The notes beneath the pieces are model-generated. The model was not told the origin of the DNA. It was given only the letters and a program-made list of their open reading frames with translations, and searched no databases. The position numbers and the translations under genes were made by a program. Below, piece after piece: positions 8,675 to 15,980 of a stretch of DNA of 39,448 nucleotides. Position 1 is the stretch's first letter; each line of letters starts with the position of its first letter. The DNA comes from an uncultured Lachnospiraceae bacterium (GTDB lineage Bacteria > Bacillota > Clostridia > Lachnospirales > Lachnospiraceae). Where the stretch lies: the NCBI GenBank assembly GCA_910586955.1, contig CAJUMM010000020.1, positions 1-39,448 on the forward strand, given 5' to 3'.

Positions 8675-9131
8675 TATTTATCAAGTCGTACAAAAATAAT
8701 TTATCCGCTTTTTTTCTTACAACCAAAGTTCCCACATATCTATTAACACGGATTTCTGTTTCTTCATTCCCTCGCACTTCCATTGAAAAATAGGTATCAT
8801 ACCGGAACCATCCTTCTGCTGCACTCTGATTATGCTTTTCAGCTCTATTTTCCGTCCAGCGGCGATTTACGGCATGTATAATAAGCTGATCTATAATTTG
8901 AGCAGCATTCGCTTTTACTTTTGCCAAAGCTCCCCGCAATTTCTTTGTATAAACAGATTCTGCATACTCATCCGGAAAGTCTCCGGCTATTGATATCACA
9001 TCCCCATATTCTTTCACAACATAACTCATGCCAATGTATTTTTTCAAATAATTCTCCACTTGCTCCCATGGAATATTTTGTTTTCCTTGAAATAAAATTG
9101 CATGAATTTCAGAGTAGTTTCTTTCGTTCAT
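8637..9131 (-). CDS. Toxin-like protein A, BECR-nuclease-like (paralogue of B)
   Basis: A 164-residue soluble protein with no signal peptide; no named family is certain. It is clearly homologous to the protein at 18485-19009 (roughly 40% identical by eye). Shared residues include FxGK, FPDEYA, AKxKANxAQ, His100 in the KH motif, WFRYD (108-112), LVVR (136-139), LYDL (147-150) and the ending IKKETSTPL. The His, Arg, Tyr and Lys-Lys pattern in the C-terminal half resembles phage and MuF-associated nucleases of the barnase/EndoU/colicin/RelE (BECR) fold; this is an inference from pattern only. The start is the ATG at 9131, seven bases after AAAGG; a TTG two codons earlier is less likely. It has its own promoter, lies directly upstream of cas3, and is flanked by a CRISPR-repeat-like RNA on one side and an antisense RNA on the other. 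Confidence 0.75.
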   Translation of the reverse strand: MNERNYSEIHAILFQGKQNIPWEQVENYLKKYIGMSYVVKEYGDVISIAGDFPDEYAESVYTKKLRGALAKVKANAAQIIDQLIIHAVNRRWTENRAEKHNQSAAEGWFRYDTYFSMEVRGNEETEIRVNRYVGTLVVRKKADKLFLYDLINIKKETSTPLKPK

Positions 9132-9176
9132 TATCAAGCCTTTTGTGTGTTTTCCAGATATCTTTTTCTATATTTG

Positions 9177-9205
9177 AGAATAGCATTCCTTTTTATAAAT
9201 GTCAA
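9177..9205 (-). promoter_or_regulatory. Promoter of gene A
   Basis: On the minus strand TTGACA (9200-9205), 17 bases and TATTCT (9177-9182). It predicts a leader of about 40 bases before the ATG at 9131. It is divergent from the pseudo-repeat RNA that begins near 9287. Confidence 0.7.
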
Positions 9206-9291
9206 TAATTTTATTTATTTTTGCAAATAACATTAACATAAAATATTCAATAATAGTTGCTCAATTTTTTTAAATATGATAGATTATCCTT

Positions 9292-9322
9292 GTCAGATAT
9301 TTAAATATCTGTGAGTTGAAAA
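9292..9322 (+). repeat. Degenerate type I-C CRISPR repeat with rebuilt stem
   Basis: 31 bases against the array's 32. The first five (GTCAG) are identical, as are the 13 bases CTGTGAGTTGAAA near the end; the terminal C is A. Between them the stem arms CAGCCTC/GAGGCTG are replaced by CAGATAT/ATATCTG, which still pair perfectly around loop TTAA. Loss of sequence with retention of pairing points to selection for a processable RNA rather than simple decay. Confidence 0.85.
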
Positions 9323-9346
9323 ATGTGTATGTTGTTTGCCCTTACG

Positions 9347-9395
9347 AAAAAGGCAGTTGTTTCTACTAAATCATTTAGTAAAACACCGCCTTTTT
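9347..9395. terminator. Bidirectional terminator hairpin
   Basis: A long imperfect hairpin with A5GGC/GCCT5 at the base and ACTAAA/TTTAGT at the tip. The T-run on the plus strand ends the pseudo-repeat RNA. The T-run on the minus strand ends the long operon whose last gene is the DMT transporter (stop at 9403). Confidence 0.85.
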
Positions 9396-9402
9396 CAATT
9401 AC

Positions 9403-10335
9403 CTATCTTTTTTCATACAGTATTTGACATTTTCCCTGGGGAATCTGCGCCAGCACAATGGCTCCGAACATTAGGACGCAGCCCAAGACTTCCCGGCCCT
9501 TAAGCCTCTGTCCCAAAATCAACAGACCCGCCAGAACGGACACCACCGATTCCAGGCTCAGAATCAGGGAGGCCACCGTAGGATTCATCCCTTTCTGCCC
9601 TACAATCTGCAGCGTGTAGCCTGCGCCGCTGGAGAGAACGCCTGCATAGAGCACCGGCTTCCAGGCCGCCAGAAGCTGGGAGAAGGAGGGTTCCTCAAAC
9701 AAGAGCATGCACGCTCCTGCCACAATCCCGCAGACAAAAAACTGGATGCAGGACATCTTTACCCCGTCCACAAAAGCAGTAAAATAGTCGATGACCAGAA
9801 TATGTACGGAAAAGAGGCAGGCGCAGATGAAGACCAGGAGATCTCCCCGGCCGATCCGCAGGCTTTCGCCAATGCACAGAAAATAGAGGCCTGCCAACGC
9901 CAGGGCCACGCCAATCCACACAAAGGGTCCGCACTTTTTTCCAAAGAACAGCCCCAGAAGGGGGACAATGATAATGTAAAAGGCCGTAATAAATCCCGCC
10001 TTCCCCACAGAAGTGTACAAGATGCCGAACTGCTGGAAGCAGCTTGCAAAGCAAAGGGCCAGGCCGCAGCACACACCTCCCAGCAAAAGCTTTCTTCTCT
10101 GCTTTTCCGGCTCATTTTCTGCTCCGGATATCCCTGCCTGTTCTTCTTTTCCCTTTCTCCGGTTCAGAAAAGCAATACAGGGAATCAGAACAAGGCCTCC
10201 CATCAGGGAACGGACGCAAATAAAGGTAAAAGGCCCCACATAATCCATACCCACGCTCTGGGCCACGAAAGCTACACCCCAGATCACAGCTGTTAGGAAC
10301 AAAATCAAAGAATTTCGTATCTGCAGTCGCCTCAT
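9403..10335 (-). CDS. DMT/EamA-family transporter
   Basis: A 310-residue multi-pass membrane protein with two EamA-type halves of about five helices each. The first begins LILFLTAVIWGVAFVAQS and the second has SSGAGYTLQIVGQK and PTVASLILSLESVVSVLAG, which are typical family segments. The likely role is export or exchange of a small metabolite across the cytoplasmic membrane; the substrate cannot be told. The open frame runs 42 codons further up inside the preceding lipoprotein gene. I start at the ATG at 10335, four bases after that gene's stop and preceded by GAGGGGTG. It is the last gene before the terminator at 9347-9395. Confidence 0.9.
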   Translation of the reverse strand: MRRLQIRNSLILFLTAVIWGVAFVAQSVGMDYVGPFTFICVRSLMGGLVLIPCIAFLNRRKGKEEQAGISGAENEPEKQRRKLLLGGVCCGLALCFASCFQQFGILYTSVGKAGFITAFYIIIVPLLGLFFGKKCGPFVWIGVALALAGLYFLCIGESLRIGRGDLLVFICACLFSVHILVIDYFTAFVDGVKMSCIQFFVCGIVAGACMLLFEEPSFSQLLAAWKPVLYAGVLSSGAGYTLQIVGQKGMNPTVASLILSLESVVSVLAGLLILGQRLKGREVLGCVLMFGAIVLAQIPQGKCQILYEKR

Positions 10336-10339
10336 CTTG

Positions 10340-10993
10340 TCACCCCTCATCAAAACGCAGGGTAGACAGAATCGTCTGCTGCTCTGCCCCGGCAGTCTCA
10401 TACAAATCCGGATCACAATCCATCTCCACCACATACAGAACTTCGCTGCGGCGCAGGACATACCGATCGCAGATTTTCTCCCCGTTTTCTGCTTCTGCCT
10501 GATAGCGGACCCAGAATGCAGGATATTCTCCCTCCCCGACAGTTACTTCCTCCACGGTACATTCTACGCCGCTGTCATAGACGTACTGATCCGCCGCTGC
10601 TTCCGCGGAATCTCCTTCTTCCTGCCCTATGGCAAGAAAAACTTCCTCCTTATCCCGGAACCGGAAAATAAGCATCCCGTCTTTCGTCTCCAGGAAAAAC
10701 CGTTCCGGGTCATAAGCAAGGGAACTTCCTTCCGGTCCCCGGACCCGCTCATACAGAACCGTCTCAAAGGCATCCCCTTGAAGGACCAGGACTTCTTCCT
10801 CTCCCAGCACCGTTCCCGGTATAGTATCCGGATCAAGAGCGGCAGCCGCCTGCTCTTCTGTCTGGCGGACTTCCGGCTCTTCCGCCTCCCATACCTTTAA
10901 GACTCCCGTATCTTCCGCCGGTTTCTTCCCGCAGCCATGGAGCATTACGGCCGCCAAGAGACACAGGCCAATCCTCTTGTGTAATTTTTTCAT
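10340..10993 (-). CDS. Putative lipoprotein of unknown function
   Basis: 217 residues. The N-terminal signal MKKLHKRIGLCLLAAVML is followed by lipobox LHGC (Cys21), so the protein should be anchored outside the membrane. The mature part is acidic, with no domain I can name; the C-terminal half is a mixed alpha/beta segment ending TILSTLRFDEG. The ATG at 10993 is chosen because GAGG lies eight bases upstream; an ATG two codons earlier is too close. It is packed between a yqeY-like gene and a DMT transporter and probably cotranscribed with both. Confidence 0.75.
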   Translation of the reverse strand: MKKLHKRIGLCLLAAVMLHGCGKKPAEDTGVLKVWEAEEPEVRQTEEQAAAALDPDTIPGTVLGEEEVLVLQGDAFETVLYERVRGPEGSSLAYDPERFFLETKDGMLIFRFRDKEEVFLAIGQEEGDSAEAAADQYVYDSGVECTVEEVTVGEGEYPAFWVRYQAEAENGEKICDRYVLRRSEVLYVVEMDCDPDLYETAGAEQQTILSTLRFDEG

Positions 10994-11019
10994 ATTCATC
11001 TCCTCATTTGCCTTTCATT

Positions 11020-11466
11020 TCAGGAGAGAAGCTCCCCCACCAAACGGTTCACCAAGGCGCCGTCCGCCTTTCCCTTTACCTTCGGCATCAGCTCTTTCAT
11101 AATCCGGCCTTTGTCCTTCCCTGTGGGCGCCGTAATTCCCAAAGAATCCAAAACTTCCCCAATCATGGCACGGATAGCCTCTTCACTCATCTCCTCCGGT
11201 GCAAACTCCGAAAGTACAGAAAGACGTGCACGGCATTGTTCAATGATATCCGTCCGATCTGCCGGGGCCAGATCCATGGTCTCTTTGGTCTGCTTCATCT
11301 CTTTCTTGATAACCTCATACTCTTCCTCCGGCGTTAAATCTGCCCGCTTGTCAATGGCCTTGTTTTTCAATGCTGCCAGAAGCATGGACAGGGTGTCTTT
11401 GCGCTCCTTATCCTTGTTTTTCATGGCTTTTACCATTTCTGCACGAATTTCTTCGATTTTGCTCAT
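11020..11466 (-). CDS. yqeY: GatB/YqeY-domain protein
   Basis: 148 residues, the standard length of stand-alone YqeY proteins. Typical segments: MLLAALKNKAIDKRADLTPEE at the start, then DIIEQCRARLSVLSEFAPEEMSE, then KDKGRIMKELMPKVKGKADG. The fold is that of the tRNA-binding tail of GatB, and an RNA- or tRNA-related role is presumed but not established for free-standing members. The start is the ATG at 11466, seven bases after AGGAGG in a copy of the recurrent leader element. The frame is open 24 codons further, but that part is leader sequence. Confidence 0.92.
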   Translation of the reverse strand: MSKIEEIRAEMVKAMKNKDKERKDTLSMLLAALKNKAIDKRADLTPEEEYEVIKKEMKQTKETMDLAPADRTDIIEQCRARLSVLSEFAPEEMSEEAIRAMIGEVLDSLGITAPTGKDKGRIMKELMPKVKGKADGALVNRLVGELLS

Positions 11467-11472
11467 TTTAGA

Positions 11473-11620
11473 TCCTCCTATTCCAGTTCTTATTTCAGTT
11501 CCGCATCCGCCCTCACAAGGCCCCTTCACTAGAAGCATTTTCAGCCGCTTTGCGTCTGCAAATCCTTCTGGGCCTTGTTCTGGCTCCTGCTGTTTTCAGT
11601 TCCGCATACGCCCTCACAGG
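11473..11620 (-). repeat. Recurrent hairpin leader element, copy b
   Basis: On the minus strand GCGGAACTGAAAACAGC, then a hairpin with arms ACAAGGCCC/GGGCCTTGT (11515-11578), then GCGGAACTGAAATAAGAACTGG and AATAGGAGG before the yqeY-like ATG. The same 20-odd bases around GAGGGCG..TGCGGAACTGAAA flank the hairpin on both sides as a direct repeat. The inner loop shares CAGAC.CAAA..AGCGGCTG with copy d although the arms differ in sequence. Confidence 0.6.
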
Positions 11621-11671
11621 GCACCGGTGCTTCCTATTGTAACCGCATCTGCAGGACATTTCAAGCCCTTC

Positions 11672-12532
11672 TCACTTGGTCCCCATGATAAGATGGTTCC
11701 CGTCGCTTTGGCAGATCACCGTTCCTTCTGTGGTCTGGTATGTCTTCGTGCCCATGCTTTCCAAAATCTTGAGGATCTCCGGATCCGCAGGCTTCTCTTC
11801 CGAACAGGTAATGACAGCAAATTCCGGCGACACGGCCTCCAGAAACTCTTGGGAGTTTTTCTCCTCCCGGCCGTGGTGAGGTACTTTCAGCAAGTCGTGG
11901 GCCAGCTCAAATTCCGATTGTTCAAGAAGCTCCTTAAGCCGTTCCCGCTCGCTGTCCCCTGCAAAGAGAAACCGCCGCTCCCCGTATGTCATACTGATCA
12001 CAAGGGAGAAGTCGTTGTCCTCCTCTTTATACTCTTCCTGCTGAGGCGGATAAATCACAAGTTCTGCATTCCCCAGGGACAGCCGCCGGGTTTCCGTTAC
12101 CGGAACAGGTTCTTTGCCTTTCTTTTCCATGGCCTCCCGGTATTCCAGATACTGGCCGCCTTCGGAAACATAGTCCGGCTGCAGGATCTCCCCCACTTCC
12201 ACCGTTTCCAGCACATGGTCCGCTCCCCCCACATGGTCCTTATCAAAATGAGTGATCACCAGATAGTCCAGACGGCGGATCCCTTGTTCCTCCAGATAAT
12301 CAAGAATTTCTTCGCAGGTATCGTCATAGCCGGAATCAATGAGCATCCGTTCCTCTTCCGCCTCGATGAGAATGGCATCCCCCTTTCCCACATTGAAAAA
12401 AGTCACCGTAAGTTCCGGCAGATCCCATTTACCGGAAAAGTCCTCTCCGGATTTCTTCCCTCCGCAGCCGCAAAAAAGAAAGAGCATGCACAGAAAGACC
12501 AGGCTTCCCCGCCTCTTCCGCTTTCTTTTCAT
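11672..12532 (-). CDS. ComEC-type metallo-beta-lactamase-fold lipoprotein
   Basis: 286 residues. A basic N-terminus and hydrophobic segment end in a Cys at 23, which suggests a lipoprotein facing outward. The hydrolase domain starts at VTFFNVGKGDAILIEAE, carries the metal motif THFDKDHVGG (H95, D97, D99, H100), then FLFAGDSE and KVPHHGREEKN. This is the pattern of the ComEC C-terminal domain and its free-standing relatives, which are presumed nucleases or phosphodiesterases. No DNA-channel domain is attached, so it is not ComEC itself. GAGGAGACAGA precedes the ATG. It lies downstream of the Ig-repeat protein with a 70-base gap. Confidence 0.85.
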   Translation of the reverse strand: MKRKRKRRGSLVFLCMLFLFCGCGGKKSGEDFSGKWDLPELTVTFFNVGKGDAILIEAEEERMLIDSGYDDTCEEILDYLEEQGIRRLDYLVITHFDKDHVGGADHVLETVEVGEILQPDYVSEGGQYLEYREAMEKKGKEPVPVTETRRLSLGNAELVIYPPQQEEYKEEDNDFSLVISMTYGERRFLFAGDSERERLKELLEQSEFELAHDLLKVPHHGREEKNSQEFLEAVSPEFAVITCSEEKPADPEILKILESMGTKTYQTTEGTVICQSDGNHLIMGTK

Positions 12533-12602
12533 TCTGTCTCCTCCTCTCCGGGCCCTTCCTGCCGTATTCTCCCGGATATTTTACCATTTTTCCTGCCCTT
12601 TC

Positions 12603-15600
12603 TCAAGATCCGGTTTTCCTCCTCCTAAGCCTGGCAAAAACAGCTCCCACAATACCACCGCAGATCAGGAAAACTGCGCTGATTGCTCCATAAAGCCCCT
12701 TTCCTTCCCGGATTTGCAGCATCCGGCTGTCCGTCACATACACGTGCAGCTTCTCTGTCACGCTCTCGTTTCCCGCCCCGTCCCAGGCACGGACCTGCAG
12801 GGTCTGCCAGCGTTTCTCCTCCGGAATCCTATAGGTCAAAAGTCCCTGTTTCTCCCAAAGCTCTTCCTGTTCCCACAAAGCCTCACGGCTTCCGTTCCGG
12901 TAAAGCTCCGCCTTTTTCAGGCCGCTGGCATCCTGTATATCAATATGAACTCTGTGGCTTTTCTCTTGGTACTGCCCCTGTTCCTCCACATTAGCGATGA
13001 CAATATCCGGCCCGGTCTTATCTACCACAAACTCCAGGCGCTTTTCCTCCCTTGCACTGCTGGAACTGTTGGAGGCCTCATCCTCCGAATACAGCACCAC
13101 CAGATAAGTTCCCTCTCTCTTAAAATTCCCCTGGAAAATCCGGTAGCGGTAGTGTTTCCAGGAATCCGCCGTCCCCCACTGCTCCACCCTGTAATCCTTT
13201 CCTTCTGTGAGAAAGGCCGTCTCCCCGTCCCGGCTGCACAAAACCCGTTTTGCCTCCAGAAAATCCACATTGTACTCCTCGACTACCAGTTCCGGGCTTC
13301 TGGATGTATAGAAGGTGCCTTCGGGACCTGCCAGGGCTTTGGTTTCCTCCTCCAGCACATATACCGATCCGAAACGGTTTACGGAGAAGGATAAGCTTGC
13401 CTCCGTCCGGTTTCCCGCCAGATCTACGGCCTCTGCCCGGATCCGGTAGAGATCATCATTTTCCGGAAGGAATTTAAGCTCTTCCCAGCGCACAAGAAGC
13501 CCTTCCGGCTCCAATTCCTGCTGGCACTCCGGTTCCCTTCCCCTGCCGCTTGTTCCCCTCCACTCCCGGCTGCAGGAGGCGGCGTCACAGTTCACGTCCC
13601 GGATGCGGAAGCCTGGGGCTGCCGTTCCCCGGTTGGCCGAATGGTCATTCACCCCGAAAAATGTAATCTCCGGCGGCGTTTGATCCACCACAAATTCCTC
13701 GGACTCATAGGGAACTGCCCTATTTCCCGCTAAATCCATACATTCCGCCAAAAGACGGAAGGTCTCGTCCTGGGCAAAGATTACTTCGCCCTGCCACGCA
13801 TCCCCAAAAGTACGAAATTCTACGGAAGCCTTCCGCTGCTTTCCGTCATTCTTGTCCAAATCCTGAATTTCCACCAGGGCATCTTCCGGCCGGAAATTCA
13901 GATCCGTGATTACCAGAGAGGCCTTCCGCTCTTGTCCATAATATTTCCCGTTCCTTGCCTGGGCATGGTTCCACTCTACCCGAAGAAGAGGAGGCGTCTT
14001 GTCAATTACAAAGGGTTCCGTCCTCCAAAAGTTTCCTTCATTTCCCGCTGCATCCCGGCAGGAAATACCCAATTCATAGGTTCCGTCCTGATCAAAAACC
14101 AGCTCCGTCCTCCAGCAGCAGTCATCTCCATGTCCCAGATCCAGTGGATCCGAAGAACCCCTGCAGCTCTTTCCCGGATCATGGGACCAGACAAGCTCCG
14201 GGCATTCCATCCCCATCAGTTCAAGCTCCACATCCCCCGGATCAAAGTTCCGCTCCCTCACGGTAATAAAAGCCCTCCGGTCCTGGTTATAATACATCTC
14301 ATTTTTTGCCTCTCCTTGGGACCATTCCACTGATACCTGGGGCGCCAAGGTATCTATATGGATAACAGGAAGGGAAGAGGGCTCCCTGGTATGCCCGGCG
14401 AAATCCGTGAGAACGGCCCGGATTGGCAGGCTGTTCCCCTCATGGTCCGCAGCTTCCAAAAGCCATTCATAACTTTCCTCTGTGACAAGCTCCTCCCCTT
14501 CCTCAAAGCAGAGCTGCTCTTCCCGGCTCCCAGCCTGCAGGGAAACCTTCCGGATGCCGGAAAAGGTATCCTTCATATGAACCTTAAGCTTTACATCCCC
14601 CCGGTAAAAGCCTTCCTTTTTTCCCTCTCCTTCCAGGATTTCCACCGAAAGCCCGCTGCTTTTTTGGTGCATAGCTTCCGTCTCTCCCAGAAGCCCCACA
14701 GTCTCCGACCAGGAGCACATCTCATTTCCTGCCAGGTCCTGCGCTGTAGCCCGCACCACTCCCCGAAAGGATTCCGAAAGCTCCAGAACTGTATAAGCCT
14801 TTCCTTCCTCCGGATCTTCCCGAAGGCCGTTCTCCCAATCCGCCCTCTGGGATAGGGTAACAAACTCTGGCTCTTCCTCTCCTATATATCCCTCCCACTC
14901 ATAGGTAATCGAAGCAATTCCGCTGACCGGATCCCAAGCCCCGATTTTCACCGTCATCACGGGCCTGCAGAAATAGCCGAAAGTCAAGCCATGAATCACT
15001 TTCCGAAAAAAGGTCTGCTGGCCGGCGCTCCAGGTAATATCACCTGCCGGCCGTCCCTCCGGTCCCTCTCCCCGGCGGATCTCGGGAGGAGTACGATCAA
15101 GGCAGAAGGAACCCAGCTTGAGAGGAGTCTCCAGGCCCTCTTCTCCCTCCTCCCCGGCAAAGTTTCCCCCTTCGTCCACAATTTCTGCAGAGAAATTGTA
15201 ATGTGCCTCCGTGGTGAAATGAAGCCTCATCCGGTAAACTCCTTCCCCTTCCTCCATATTCAGAAGGATGCCTTCCGTCTCTCCTTCTTGGTACAGTTCC
15301 CACAGCTGTCCCCAGCTTTTCCCGTCTATAAGTTTCGCTTCCCTGCTGGACAGTTTTTGTCCTGCCCCGCCGGAAGCCTCCAGATAAAAAACGGTATTCT
15401 CCCGGTCCAGATGTTCCTCCCGGATCGCAAGGTCCCCAACCAGCTCCCCTCGGGAATTATAATATTCTGTAACAGGATTTCCTTCTTCATCCATCCAGCA
15501 CATCTTTGCCTCCGGCGGGAGGCTGTCTTCCGGTTCCATGCTTTCCGGCGGGAAAATATCCTCCGGCTCCTGTATTTCCTTCTCCTGTACCTCTGCCTCC

Positions 15601-15977
15601 GGTATATTGGCCTCCCGGCTCTCTGCCCCCAGACTCTCTGCTCCGGCAATCATCCAAATGCCCAGGAAAATACCCAGGATTCCCAACAGGCTTTTTCCCG
15701 TCTTTTTATCATTTAAAAACACCGTTGTCTCATCTCCTTCCCTTTCCGTCTCCCTTTTTCTCTCCGGTTCCTTTCCCCATTCCTGTTTTCCTTCCATTTC
15801 CCTAAGCAGCCTCCGGACGGAGCGCCTGGCTCTTCTGCCGCTTAAGAAATCCAAGGTCCCGGGAATGCGGAAAGCAAAGAACAGTACCGCAGCAGCGGAA
15901 AAAAACACCAAAGCCAGTCCCAGGCACACCAAAGCCGTCCCGTGATAAAATTCTATCATTCGTTCTGCCTGTCCCAT
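12603..15977 (-). CDS. Giant membrane-anchored protein with Ig-like repeats
   Basis: 1124 residues. TM1 lies at about 14-37, a basic and acidic linker follows, then TM2 at about 95-113, a long extracellular part, and a C-terminal helix (AVFLICGGIVGAVF) with tail RLRRRKTGS. No LPXTG signal is seen. The outer part holds about five degenerate repeats, each opening with D-K/R/Q-T-x-P (DRTPPEIR, IDTLAPQV, IDKTPPLL, VDQTPPEI, VDKTGPDI) and each containing AxDLAGN or equivalents. This is the layout of bacterial Ig-like surface repeats. Two repeats share the segment YY.Q.R.A.I...NF.P. The start is three bases after the kinase stop, with AAGGAG eight bases upstream, so the kinase and this protein are translated together. 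A role as the surface partner of the kinase is an inference. Confidence 0.8.
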   Translation of the reverse strand: MGQAERMIEFYHGTALVCLGLALVFFSAAAVLFFAFRIPGTLDFLSGRRARRSVRRLLREMEGKQEWGKEPERKRETEREGDETTVFLNDKKTGKSLLGILGIFLGIWMIAGAESLGAESREANIPEAEVQEKEIQEPEDIFPPESMEPEDSLPPEAKMCWMDEEGNPVTEYYNSRGELVGDLAIREEHLDRENTVFYLEASGGAGQKLSSREAKLIDGKSWGQLWELYQEGETEGILLNMEEGEGVYRMRLHFTTEAHYNFSAEIVDEGGNFAGEEGEEGLETPLKLGSFCLDRTPPEIRRGEGPEGRPAGDITWSAGQQTFFRKVIHGLTFGYFCRPVMTVKIGAWDPVSGIASITYEWEGYIGEEEPEFVTLSQRADWENGLREDPEEGKAYTVLELSESFRGVVRATAQDLAGNEMCSWSETVGLLGETEAMHQKSSGLSVEILEGEGKKEGFYRGDVKLKVHMKDTFSGIRKVSLQAGSREEQLCFEEGEELVTEESYEWLLEAADHEGNSLPIRAVLTDFAGHTREPSSLPVIHIDTLAPQVSVEWSQGEAKNEMYYNQDRRAFITVRERNFDPGDVELELMGMECPELVWSHDPGKSCRGSSDPLDLGHGDDCCWRTELVFDQDGTYELGISCRDAAGNEGNFWRTEPFVIDKTPPLLRVEWNHAQARNGKYYGQERKASLVITDLNFRPEDALVEIQDLDKNDGKQRKASVEFRTFGDAWQGEVIFAQDETFRLLAECMDLAGNRAVPYESEEFVVDQTPPEITFFGVNDHSANRGTAAPGFRIRDVNCDAASCSREWRGTSGRGREPECQQELEPEGLLVRWEELKFLPENDDLYRIRAEAVDLAGNRTEASLSFSVNRFGSVYVLEEETKALAGPEGTFYTSRSPELVVEEYNVDFLEAKRVLCSRDGETAFLTEGKDYRVEQWGTADSWKHYRYRIFQGNFKREGTYLVVLYSEDEASNSSSSAREEKRLEFVVDKTGPDIVIANVEEQGQYQEKSHRVHIDIQDASGLKKAELYRNGSREALWEQEELWEKQGLLTYRIPEEKRWQTLQVRAWDGAGNESVTEKLHVYVTDSRMLQIREGKGLYGAISAVFLICGGIVGAVFARLRRRKTGS

Positions 15978-15980
15978 CTC

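Larger units (their letters stand above)
9287..9395 (+). ncRNA. CreA-like guide RNA candidate (pseudo-repeat, pseudo-spacer, terminator)
   Basis: Predicted plus-strand RNA. It starts just before a degenerate CRISPR repeat (9292-9322), continues with 24 unpaired bases (9323-9346) and ends in a long hairpin with T5 (9347-9395). Cutting by Cas5c at the base of the repeat stem would give handle TGAGTTGAAAA plus a guide beginning ATGTGTATGTTG. A TATGAT lies at 9275-9280, but I see no good -35. CreA RNAs described in other CRISPR systems use such degenerate repeats to steer Cascade to a toxin promoter. Here the neighbour is gene A. No perfect seed match with a TTC PAM is visible nearby. Confidence 0.6.
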
